Translations under genes and position numbers: made by a program
From: Chara braunii
Lineage: Eukaryota; Streptophyta; Charophyceae; Charales; Characeae
Assembly (NCBI GenBank): GCA_003427395.1
Contig: BFEA01000582.1
Location: 916,433-945,592 of the forward strand
Reading direction: 5' to 3'
DNA length: 29,160 nucleotides
In this document: in pieces, positions 21,460 through 29,160 of the stretch
Layout of the letters: each line of letters begins with the position of its first letter
Position numbering within the stretch: the first letter of the stretch is position 1
Notes under the pieces: generated by a model
Database searches by the model: none
What the model was told of the DNA's origin: nothing
What the model saw: the letters and a program-made list of their open reading frames with translations, nothing else

Positions 21460-21822
21460 CGTAGTACAGTCTTGAGTGGTAGATAGCATTAGTGAGTACA
21501 TGGGCTGGTAGAGAGACCGAAGAGAGCAGAGAACTATGTTGGGAGGTGAGAAGAGCGCCTTTCATCACCAAGAGATCAACATTGTCGATTCTTGTGCTGT
21601 TGTGATCATGGCTTCGTCATTTCTGCCAGTGGCTTGGTATGCGTAGTGCAGTCTTGAGTGTTGGCATTAGTGAGCACATAGGCTGGTAGAAAACCGATGA
21701 GAGCAGAGAACTCTGTTGGGAACTTGGGAGGCAATAAGAGCGCCTTTCATCGCTAAAAGATCAACATTGTCGATTCTTGTGCTGCTGTGATCATGGCTTT
21801 GTCATTTCTGCTAGTGGCTTGG
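21460..21822. repeat. Tandem duplication, period about 180 bp
   Basis: The unit with GTAGT(A/G)CAGTCTTGAGTG, AGAGCGCCTTTCATC and AGATCAACATTGTCGATTCT, then GTGATCATGGCTT, runs from about 21460 to 21640 and again from about 21640 to 21822. The copies have scattered substitutions and small indels. It sits just upstream of the second Argonaute exon. Confidence 0.9.
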
Positions 21823-21953
21823 TCACCCTTTGCAAATTGAGTTTCTTCAATGTGATGATAAATCGGTGAAAAGGGAAAAAGAATCAGATGCCTGCAGCCT
21901 CTAACAAAGTTTTTCTTGCTGACAATGTTTCCTCCTCCCTTGTGTTTGACTAG

Positions 21954-22094
21954 GGAGTATAAGATAGAGGTGAAACAAGCATCCAGATTCGATCTGAATG
22001 AGCTGATTCGGTTCTTCCAAGACTCATCAAGGCAGCTGCCACAGAATATCCTACAGAGTCTTGAGGTTGCCCTCCGTGAAGTTCCAGCGATAAA
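21954..22094 (+). CDS. AGO: Argonaute, internal exon (L1 linker)
   Basis: This 141-nt exon encodes 47 codons that match the Argonaute L1 linker: EYKIEVKQASRFDLNELIRF, then FFQDSSRQLPQNILQSLEVA and LREVPAIK. The family pattern is F-K-V-x-I-x-x-A-x-R-x-D-L-x-x-L followed by P-Q-E-x-x-Q-x-L-D-x-V-L-R-E. The acceptor AG is at 21952-21953 after TGTGTTTGACT. The exon starts with the third base of a codon, exactly the phase left by the 17549 donor. The donor GTGAGT begins at 22095, again in phase 2, and readthrough meets TGA immediately. It is separated from the previous exon by a 4.4-kb intron filled with repeats, and a 180-bp tandem duplication ends about 130 bases upstream. The phase agreement on both sides makes this very likely part of the same gene. 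Confidence 0.88.
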
Positions 22095-22423
22095 GTGAGT
22101 GTACTCGCCCTCCAGGGTGGGCATCACTATCTTTTCCCTGTTGGTTCAAAGCAAATGAATATTGCAATGAGGATGAGCACTGAATTTGCTTGCTCTATTT
22201 TTCTGTGATGGGAAGAAACCCTGCTTGCCTTTTTTTTATATATATATCGTCACAAACAGAATATATATATTTTTAAAAATTTTAAAGCGCCTTTGGTGGG
22301 GGGCCGCAGACCCCGATAGTGTATGCACACCCTCAACGGCCCTCCTTTTCTGAGGTACTAATAGAACAGGAGACGTATACGGTGAGGTACTTGGCCAGAT
22401 CCAGCCCCCGTCTCTCACTTGCT

Positions 22424-22551
22424 GCAGTTGCTTGCAAAGCTCATCTTTCTCCTTTTTGGGGTCTTACTCCTTGGGGCAATCTCTATAGCAGTTGCTTGCA
22501 AAGCTCATCTTTCTCCTTTTTGGGGTCTTACTCCTTGGGGCAATCTCTATA
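22424..22551. repeat. Exact 64-bp tandem duplication
   Basis: Two identical adjacent copies, 22424-22487 and 22488-22551, each beginning GCAGTTGCTTGCAAAGCTCA and ending CAATCTCTATA. Identity of the copies suggests a very recent event or an assembly duplication. Confidence 0.93.
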
Positions 22552-22777
22552 GCATGGACTATCTGCCTTTCCACAACTCCGCTCGTCTCGTCCTGCAGGT
22601 CTCCAGGCCTCTATGAGGCCTGCCCCTTTGGTTCTGCCTCCAATAGCTGTTTACCAAACTTGCACACAAGCATCTATGAGGATCTTCCATCTTATGAGGT
22701 GAATACTTCTTTGGTTCTGCCTTCTGGAGTCTTGCACCACAAGGCTTTCAATGTCCACCGGCTTAGCCACTTCCAAG

Positions 22778-23275
22778 TAGTCCATTCATAGGATCATATC
22801 GAATGGTATTTCGTCGCTCACAGGGAAGACCTGTGCTTGATCTTCCTTCCCGTGCGACAAGGTGCGAACTACTTCCTTGATGCAGTCTTTCACAACAATC
22901 TTTTGCTTGTTGGCTAATGTAGATACATATGTCCCAAGTAGTCCATATGTCCCAAGTAGTCCATTCCTAGGATCATATCGAACGGTATTTCGTCGCTCAC
23001 AGGGAAGACCTGTGCTTGATCTTCCTTCCTGTGCGACAAGGTGCAAACTACTTCCTTGATGCAGTCTTTCACAACAATCTTTTGCTTGTTGGCTAACGTA
23101 GATACATATGTCCACTTGGTGGCTGCACCCTGTCCGCTAGGCGCAACTTCTCCGGGCGACCCGACTGATGTAAATGCAAGTTGATCCTGTAGGAGAAAGT
23201 GGAAACTACTTCCTTGATGCAGTCTTTCACAACAATCTTTTGCTTGTCGGCTAACATAGATACATCATACATTCA
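22778..23275 (-). repeat. Direct repeat array inside the protease relic
   Basis: A unit carrying GTAGTCCATTC, ATATCGAA.GGTATTTCGTC and GATGCAGTCTTTCACAACAA begins at 22778 and again at 22956, an offset of 178. The last part recurs a third time at 23216. The adjacent segment GCGCAACTTCT.CGGGCGACC is also present twice, near 23140 and 23287. Small differences show the copies have diverged after duplication. Confidence 0.85.
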
Positions 23276-23345
23276 CCAGGTCCACTAGGCGCAACTTCTT
23301 CGGGCGACCCGACTGATGTAAATGCAAGTCGATCCTATATCGGCT
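22778..23345 (-). pseudogene. Retrotransposon aspartic protease relic, internally duplicated
   Basis: On the minus strand a segment near 23336 reads ADIGSTCIYISRVAR, resembling the retropepsin active-site region (D-[ST]-G-[AS]-x-x-x-[FY]-I-S) but with Ile at the second position. Further on are KQKIVVKDCIKEVV and EDQAQVFPVSDEIPFDMIL. The last matches the late protease strand and the D-x-I-L-G motif before the Gly. The region has been amplified: the active-site segment occurs at about 23287-23341 and 23140-23191. The DCIKEVV-encoding segment recurs near 22879, 23058 and 23216, and the PFDMIL-encoding segment occurs twice (22778 and 22956 starts). Stops and frame changes abound. It lies directly downstream of the gag-like region on the same strand, in the second Argonaute intron. 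Confidence 0.75.
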
Positions 23346-23779
23346 AAGGCCCCTGCTTATGGCCATGCACTTCCAGTTGTATGACGACCGATTCTCCTTT
23401 TGGATCCTCTGCCATAGTTACCCAAAAGGCCATAAGTTCTGGCAACTCTTTGCCACCTCTTCGAAGGACTACCGTAGTGACATCCCGAGAACAGAGCATC
23501 TCTTTCTCAAACTGTGACTGTGGGGTAACACCACCACTAGGTTCTTGACGTTAAGAGTATGTCTAAGTCATATCTTACTCCTGGCATGTTGATCAGCTCC
23601 TCCTTTTCTTTGTCAAGGACGGTATGCTCGTGCACTTCCAAGTCTCTAACGGCCTGAGCACGTCGGTGACCTTTTGTGGCCTTGTCCCATCCTGAAAAGG
23701 TCTTGTGAAGAGTATGCTTCCTTGTCTACCAGGTTACGTCCCAGGGATACTCATCCTCTACGAGCCTGACCCTCGCAAA

Positions 23780-24470
23780 AAAATGAAGCTGCAGTTATAA
23801 TCTCCCTGTCTATCGGTGCGTCGTTCATCCTAATGAACACGGGGACTGCCATCAACCGGGTGTCTACGTTCTCCTCCTCCCTGTCGCCTGTGAAGATGAC
23901 TGGCTGAGCCATTGTGGTCTTGGTTACTTACGAGGACCTGGGAATAACGGCCCTGCAGTTGTCGTCATCTGAGGTATAGAACTGTTCTGAAACTTGGGGT
24001 TGACTCACAGCTGCACTGCCGACCTGAGGTGTGATTCCATAGGGAGGGATGAATTGCGTGGACAAAGCAGCTATGGCTTCCCCCGAATAGAACGAACGTA
24101 CAGTCATTATTGCTGTATCTGGACTGAAAGTTGCCCCAAATACAGGCATAATGACCGTACGTTCTATTCGAGGGACGAAGGTAGGCCACGCCACTTAACT
24201 ATCACAGTGACCTTCGAGGTACTAGATGCTGGTAGGTCACAGTCGTGCTTGCGGGAACTGCTTTCACTTTGTGCGTTAGATCCATACGCTAACTTTCTCT
24301 CCAAGAAACTCATGGCTTCTACCACAGTCATCTTAACTCCTCAAAGCCTGTTTGTGTTTGTGCAGCTTTTCTTCCCTTACTGTCTAAGTCCTATCCTGAG
24401 GCTTTCGCAGTGCAGCACATCTTGGTCAATCTGACTTGGCTGTGCAGCATTAACAGGAACCTGTGAACGG
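23780..24470 (-). pseudogene. Ty3/gypsy gag-like region, degraded
   Basis: On the minus strand, the segment at about 23913-23780 reads MAQPVIFTGDREEENVDTRL, then MAVPVFIRMNDAPIDREIIT and AASFFCEGQARRG. This resembles the retrotransposon gag core (F-x-G-x-x-x-x-x-x-x-x-W-[LI]..., then D-[RE]-x-x-x-x-A-[AS]-x-F-[LF]-x-G-x-A-x-x-W). Upstream lie readable gag-like stretches, IPPYGITPQVGSAAVSQPQ at about 24047-23990 and MTVVEAMSFLERKLAYGSNA near 24330-24270. They are separated by the foldback element at 24071-24184. Stops and frame changes are frequent. The protease relic follows downstream on the same strand, as expected for gag-pol. The fit to gag is by composition and motif spacing and is weaker than that of the pol fragments. 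Confidence 0.6.
24071..24184. mobile_element. Foldback (MITE-like) element, copy A
   Basis: A near-palindrome whose core is 24084-24170. The left arm reads CGAATAGAACGAACGTACAG, then TCATTATTGCTGTATCTGG. The complement of the right arm reads CGAATAGAACGTACGGTCAT, then TATGCCTGTATTTGG. Read in reverse complement it aligns along its whole length, loop included, with copy B at 26272-26382. The two are therefore one family inserted in opposite orientations. It interrupts the gag-like region. There is no coding capacity, as expected for a non-autonomous foldback element. I could not define a clean target-site duplication. Confidence 0.75.
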
Positions 24471-26271
24471 ACATGAAGCTGTGTTGCTTGGCCCACTTCC
24501 TTTCAGCCGTTTTCAAGGACATCCTTTACCTCCAAGGGGACAGCACGAACTGGAACCAATGTCACTTCTCCCTCATCTTGCCTCCATCTCTCTCCATCAT
24601 CATCTCCACCGTGTTCATATTATTTATAATAAACAATAACAATGACCGAAGAAGCCAGAATCAAATGTCTGAATTCTCCCCCTTACCGCCAAGAAACATA
24701 AAAGGACTTTGTTAGCCATCCTATACCTCCTACACCTCTCGGTATGTCATCCTGCTATGGCGGATCACCCAGTCCAAGCTGGATGTTCAGAGGACAATGC
24801 AAATCACTTATACCTCCTCCCACTTCTTCTGCCTCCTCCCACTTCTTCTGCCAAGCCTACACCTCCATATGAGGTCTTCCTTACGTCTGTACCCAACCCA
24901 ACCAGGGTGATGAAGATGCAGGTATGCCATATCCAAGGCAAGTCTCTCCTTTAACACTCCTGTTGCTTCCTTCTGCTTCCTCCCTCTACTTCACTTCCAT
25001 AGCCTTGCCGTTCGCCTACCTCGCCCTGGCTCTGCCACCTTAGCCAGGGTGGGCGGCAGCTCCCTCTCTATGCTGCTGCGAGGCTGTTTACCTGCCAAGC
25101 TCCAGGAGCAGCAGCACTGCTACGGTGCACTTGGAGCAACTCACCACTCCTCAATATATACTTTGGTCACTGCCTCACTATGATGGGACTTCCCAGGTAC
25201 TTGGCCTCTAGGCCCTAATGGTTTCCACCCATTTTGGCGGGAAATCACTGCAGACTGGTATGTTATGTAACTGATTGAAATGCAATCCACAGCCGACTCA
25301 CACGTTCCCATACACGCATGCATTTCTGAAGGAGACTTGGAGGAGGCGTTTCCACACCCAAAACCGAAGAGGAATACACAGCGGAAGCTCACAATATAAC
25401 AATTGTTACAATAGAATTGAATTTGAGATTCAATTCTCGAATCCTCCTCCTCCAATCAACCAAGCTTACAATTCTTCCAATAATCACAACCGTGTTATAA
25501 CAACCCCGAACAACTTAAAACAAGAGTTCATTGGATTATTATGGGTCTTCTTCTACCCCCTGCTTGTCCTACAACCCTGGCTATGGCCGTTCTCCACTGC
25601 CAACAAGAAGATGATATGGCAGCGCCAAACCCCAACAGCACAGTGATGGTGAAACATCCCTGCTTCAGCGCTGCCTTCAGCGAGCACTCCCAGCGACCAG
25701 CTATGGCTGTCCAGTCGAAGGAGGAGCTAGGTCGCATATATAGCACAGCAGCGCTCATCCGCATACGCGACAGAGTTTCCCCACATGCTGAAAAAGAAAA
25801 GAACCCCAGTCCACTCTGACTCATCAAGGCAGCTGGACCTATACGATATACGGGCATGTTTCTAGAACCTAGACCCTACGACCTATGGGGCTGGAGCTAT
25901 ACTGAGGACTAACCAAAAGTCAGCACGGGCCTACCGTTTTCAGTGCGGTAACAGGCAACAGCAGGAAGGCCCTCAGGAGAGCAGAAATTGCAGAAAAGCC
26001 CCTGCGGGACAAGGCCTGTTTTGTTTGCGGTTAGGCCCCTGAACTTCAGAAAATTAAAATCCTAAGCTGATTGCATATATACCTACAGGAGCTGGACCTA
26101 GACTCTTTTCAGGCTTTATTCAGGCCAGTCCCTTCTAAACCTCTCTCCTAGGGCTACCCAACCTCGGGAAACACCCCAGCCCCCAGCCTACCAGAGGCTA
26201 TACCTTTTTCTTCTTTTCTGTCTAACTACCAGGCAGTACTTGATTTTGGCCTGCCTTTTGCCTTCCTACCC

Positions 26272-26382
26272 CTACGTCTTCACCCGCATAGAATGCCCGG
26301 TCATTATAGCTGTATTTGGCACAACTTTTGGTCCAGATGCAGCGACAATGACCGGGCGTCCTATTCGGGTGAAGACGGTAGC
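26272..26382. mobile_element. Foldback (MITE-like) element, copy B
   Basis: A hairpin with arms of about 45 bases. The outer arm CTACGTCTTCACCCG pairs with CGGGTGAAGACGGTAG, and the inner arm holds GCCCGGTCATTATAGCTGTA against a complementary GCAGCGACAATGACCGGGC. The shared internal stretch CTGTATTTGG....CAACTTT....GTCCAGAT.CAGC matches the reverse complement of copy A. It lies about 530 bases upstream of the third Argonaute exon, in the same intron as copy A. Confidence 0.78.
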
Positions 26383-26913
26383 CCGCTGCACAGGCCAAGA
26401 ACATGGCGACAGGGGGGTTAGTACCAGGCTCGAGAGGGCCAACCCAACAACACAGGCCATCATTCCCGGTCACACACACACCCCAAGTACTCAGACATAC
26501 ATACAGACATCTGGAACACAGATATGAGCAATCACAATGCCACAAACAGACTCAGAATCCCAGCGGACGCACAGAACTGCAAAATCTCAGAAAAACACAG
26601 GCTTCAGTCTGCAATTTGGCAGGTTATTACACCAGGTTGCTTGAGACCTGTCTGTCATGTATAACCTGGCCAAACGGTGGCTGATGGTCAGACGACCCAC
26701 GACAGAGTGTTTGGCAACATAGGTTTTGAGTGTTTTTCTTTTTTTTTTTTAGTAGAAAAAAGGTTTTGACTCTTTTGAGTGCTTTCTTGTTCTTCATAGA
26801 TCATGTCTTTGTAATGTGGATCTTCTTGTAGCCTCATACCCTCTGTTTTCTCACAGTTGCTTCATTCTATGGTCATTTGGATTTCGTTGTCTACTTGTGG
26901 GTTCTATCAACAG

Positions 26914-27044
26914 GTACGTAAATGTTGGAAGATTCTTTTTTGATCCCATATTTGGACACACTGGAATGGGAGGAGGGTTGGTATCCTTCAACGGCTTTTT
27001 TCAAAGTCTCCGGCCTTGCCAACAGGGTCTCATGGTGAATATCG
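26914..27044 (+). CDS. AGO: Argonaute, internal exon (L1-PAZ junction)
   Basis: The exon encodes YVNVGRFFFDPIFGHTGMGG, then GLVSFNGFFQSLRPCQQGLM and VNI. This is the conserved Argonaute segment at the end of L1 (family form Y-x-x-V-G-R-S-F-[FY]-S-P, then G-L-x-x-W-x-G-[FY]-[FY]-Q-S-[IL]-R-P-T-Q-x-G-L-x-L-N-I-D). The acceptor AG at 26912-26913 follows GTTCTATCAAC. The first base completes the AA left by the previous exon, giving Lys. The donor GTGAGT at 27045 leaves one base, G, in phase 1, so the next exon should complete the expected Asp after Asn-Ile. Differences from common family residues include FFF in place of SF[FY] after VGR, and Phe-Asn in place of Trp-Arg before GFFQS. The rest of PAZ, MID and PIWI is not seen in the last 2.1 kb. 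Confidence 0.88.
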
Positions 27045-27050
27045 GTGAGT

Positions 27051-29026
27051 GTGGCATCCCCCTCGGTACGATGTCTATGTTGCATAAGGGTAGCTTGGGG
27101 TCAGTAGTAGGGTCGCTAGCTGCAAGTCAAAGGGTAACGCCACACTGAGCTGTGTCAAAGTTTTGAAATCCAGTGCATGCTATTTGAAGTTGTGACTCTG
27201 ACCATGTATTTTGTATCAAAGATCAAAGACCTAGATAGACATAGCCTATTGGGGTCTGCCTTGAACGGCCCGACTCCGTTAGGGCACACTCAACCTTATC
27301 AGTCAATGACACAAGTCTTGCCAGTGGGTGCATTGACAAAGAGCATGTACTGCATTCTGTTCTATGCGATCACTGGATGCGTTCGTTCGAGTTTACAGTG
27401 CCATTTCATCCTTCTCTCCTTGAGACTTTCAACAATCCCAACTCTGGGGCTGGACATAAACCCTTGTCACCAGTTCCACTTCTTTACCCGGATTTGGGAA
27501 GACAGTGGGACGAGTCCCTCACAGACCACTTCTGTGGATTGGCAGAGCTCAGGATAGTAATCAGACTGTCTCAGCTCATTCTCCAGTCATCGCTTTGATA
27601 TGGTTGACGGACTCTGAGGTGTTGATATAGGATATCCTCTCTGGAAAAAGATGTAATCCCGTTTAGCCCCTGCCTTTGAGCCAAGTCAGGCCTTGAATCC
27701 CAGACTCCAGGTCCGAAATAACTCTTTTGCATACCCTGCCCCGCCCCCCGACAGGGAAAGAAAATGGGAAAGAAAATGAACAAATCGAAGATTTAAATGG
27801 ATCGAAGATTTAAACCAAGACTGCAAGAGCAGACCACCCTTTTGTCCTAGTCAGATGTGTCCAAAAAATCCAGAAATGTCCAAGACTGCAAGAGCAGGCC
27901 GCAGTACGCTGAGGTAGATCCGTCCTCGCTCTTCTACCAGTCAGATATGCCCTGAAAATGCAGGAATGTCAACTGGCGACAGATGTCTCTTTTGCCTTCC
28001 AAACAGTGATGGTGAACAGGTAAGTACGAGGGACGATCAACGAAGAGTCTTACGATAATACCCACACCCACGCTAGCACTCTCGGAAATGCACCACTACT
28101 GCCCGTCCTGGACGAACCTGACTGTGATTGTGTCCAGAGCTTTGCTGAAAAGGTCCTAGTGTAGGTATGTCCTCAAAGGAATTCTCAATTGACAGGTTTC
28201 AACCTACCTTCCCTCCCAGCATATCTGGCAGTACTCTGGACCAGGATCCTGACCTGAGGCATGTCATACACTCTCTTGTGCAGACGCAAAAGGCGAGAAC
28301 AGAACGGCATCAGCAATCCTCATTCTCAGATCTTCAAAATTTTAAATCCGGAGGCACCTCCTGAACTTGGAAAAAGACCCACAGCAGGGAAATTGGTGCT
28401 GGTCAGACGGTCGATGGAAAAATGAATGGATTCACGGCCAGGCCCTGTCGGGCCTCACAAATTTCCAGACGCTCAGACGGAGGCCGATCCCAAGGGTTGA
28501 GGGGCTATTGCCCACTTGGAGAAGCGAAAATAAAATATTTGAGGGCCAAGGGCCCAGTCTAGAAGTTTCCAGTCAGGTCTAGGGGTCCGGTCCCTATAAA
28601 ATCAGCAGGATCCAGCTTCGAAAGTCGTAGGCCCAGATCGAGAAAGTCTAGAAGTCAAGTCGTTACTGGTCGGGCCTGGTACCAAGTGAGAAATCCAGAA
28701 GTCGACAGTCCAACCTTGCAGCAGCATCTCAGGAAAGTTCCAGAGGATAACGGTCCCCAAGAAACATGCAGCTCACTGCACACAGGCCCAAGGTGGCCGG
28801 TACCAGTCCAAGTCTACCAACCCAGTCACGAAGCTATTTATAGCTGCCACAGGACCTTGACCATTCATTGGGAGTTGCATGTAGTAGAACCACTGCACAG
28901 CTTGCGACCATCACGACCCAATGTTCTGAGTTGACGAAGAGGACGACGCGAAGCTAGTGGAGGCAACGAAGGGCTACATATTGGCGGTTGTATTCAGGGA
29001 GTGATCCTGGACTTGATAGCGGGTAG
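27051..29026. other. No further exon recognised
   Basis: This should be intron after the third Argonaute exon. Partial repeats CAAGACTGCAAGAGCAG.CC (27819 and 27881) with AGTCAGAT.TG.CC are present. A good donor, CAG|GTAAGT at about 28020, has no convincing exon before it. A TATAAAA at 28595 stands alone. Two open readings (27377-27598, 28167-28364) resemble no family that I know. Confidence 0.5.
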
Positions 29027-29054
29027 ATTGATAGATAGATAGATAGACAGACAA

Positions 29055-29091
<37 letters not shown>

Positions 29092-29106
29092 GATAGATAG
29101 ATAGAT

Positions 29107-29150
<44 letters not shown>
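29027..29150. repeat. (GATA)n then (GA)n compound microsatellite
   Basis: GATA units run from 29027 to about 29108, with a few GACA/CAAA variants, and pass directly into (GA)n from 29110 to 29150. Confidence 0.96.
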
Positions 29151-29151
<1 letters not shown>

Positions 29152-29160
29152 CTCACCTGT

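Larger units (their letters stand above)
17550..21953 (+). other. AGO: Argonaute intron, about 4.4 kb
   Basis: Bounded by GT at 17550 and AG at 21952-21953, joining phase-2 exon ends. It contains the gypsy RT fragment, the antisense U6 retropseudogene, the zinc-knuckle-like ORF, the purine-rich block with G84, and the 180-bp duplication. The stretches 17554-17974 and 18600-18888 show nothing further recognisable. Confidence 0.75.
22095..26913 (+). other. AGO: Argonaute intron, about 4.8 kb
   Basis: Bounded by GT at 22095 and AG at 26912-26913. It contains an AT palindrome (22236-22268), the 64-bp duplication, the antisense gag-protease relic and both foldback elements. 24480-26220 has no recognised gene. 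Small hairpins there include AGAATTGAAT/ATTCAATTCT at 25412-25436 and GCTGCTGC/GCAGCAGC near 25073-25118. Confidence 0.75.

Noticed and set aside
25260-26200. Second copy of the solo-LTR-like element
   Set aside because: Only short words are shared (for example CAGCGGAAG), and no TG...CA ends or target-site duplication could be defined.
28008-28021. Possible next Argonaute mini-exon before GTAAGT
   Set aside because: The 13-nt piece does not give the expected Asp-Val continuation after Asn-Ile in the required phase.

Overview
This is a eukaryotic, repeat-dominated window with one recognisable protein gene. The gene is an Argonaute on the + strand, of which three internal exons are visible: 17353-17549, 21954-22094 and 26914-27044. 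Together they carry the end of the N domain, the L1 linker and the start of the L1-PAZ junction. The splice phases of the three exons fit one another. The introns between them are about 4.4 kb and 4.8 kb. The N-terminal exons and the PAZ, MID and PIWI exons were not found, so they probably lie in unrecognised sequence or beyond the window.

Lineage: a U6 snRNA copy has the plant-type 3' region (ending GGTCC rather than the animal GTTCC form). The Ty3/gypsy fragments include a chromodomain-type integrase end, and the introns are very large and full of retroelement debris and dinucleotide microsatellites. This points to a streptophyte with a large genome. A charophyte alga such as Chara is my best guess, but that is an inference.

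Layout. 1-4100: non-coding, with an AT-rich stretch (1350-1900) and a family of GC-rich modules carrying a TGTAAC/TGTCAC core (1990-3880). 4100-5340: microsatellites and a locally duplicated segment containing a single N at 5193, probably an assembly join. 5340-12660: no gene recognised; contains a 177-bp tandem duplication (6233-6588) and a long, diverged minisatellite (10860-12110). 12660-13195: a 115-bp tandem duplication, then the decayed 3' end of a gypsy pol (integrase tail plus chromodomain). 13420-15930: two copies of an unknown minus-strand ORF; the second is split by a 1211-bp solo-LTR-like element with a 5-bp target-site duplication. That element contains a 46-bp minisatellite built from inverted repeats. 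16200-17170: long (TC)n and (GA)n tracts.

17353-27044: the Argonaute segment. Its first intron holds a broken gypsy reverse transcriptase fragment, a polyadenylated U6 retropseudogene, a purine-rich ORF cluster with a zinc-knuckle-like motif and an 84-base G run, and a 180-bp tandem duplication. Its second intron holds an exact 64-bp duplication, a minus-strand gypsy gag-protease relic with an internally amplified protease, and two copies of a roughly 110-bp foldback element in opposite orientations. 27045-29160: no further exon recognised; ends in (GATA)n/(GA)n. Apart from the Argonaute exons, I see no gene that is plausibly intact.
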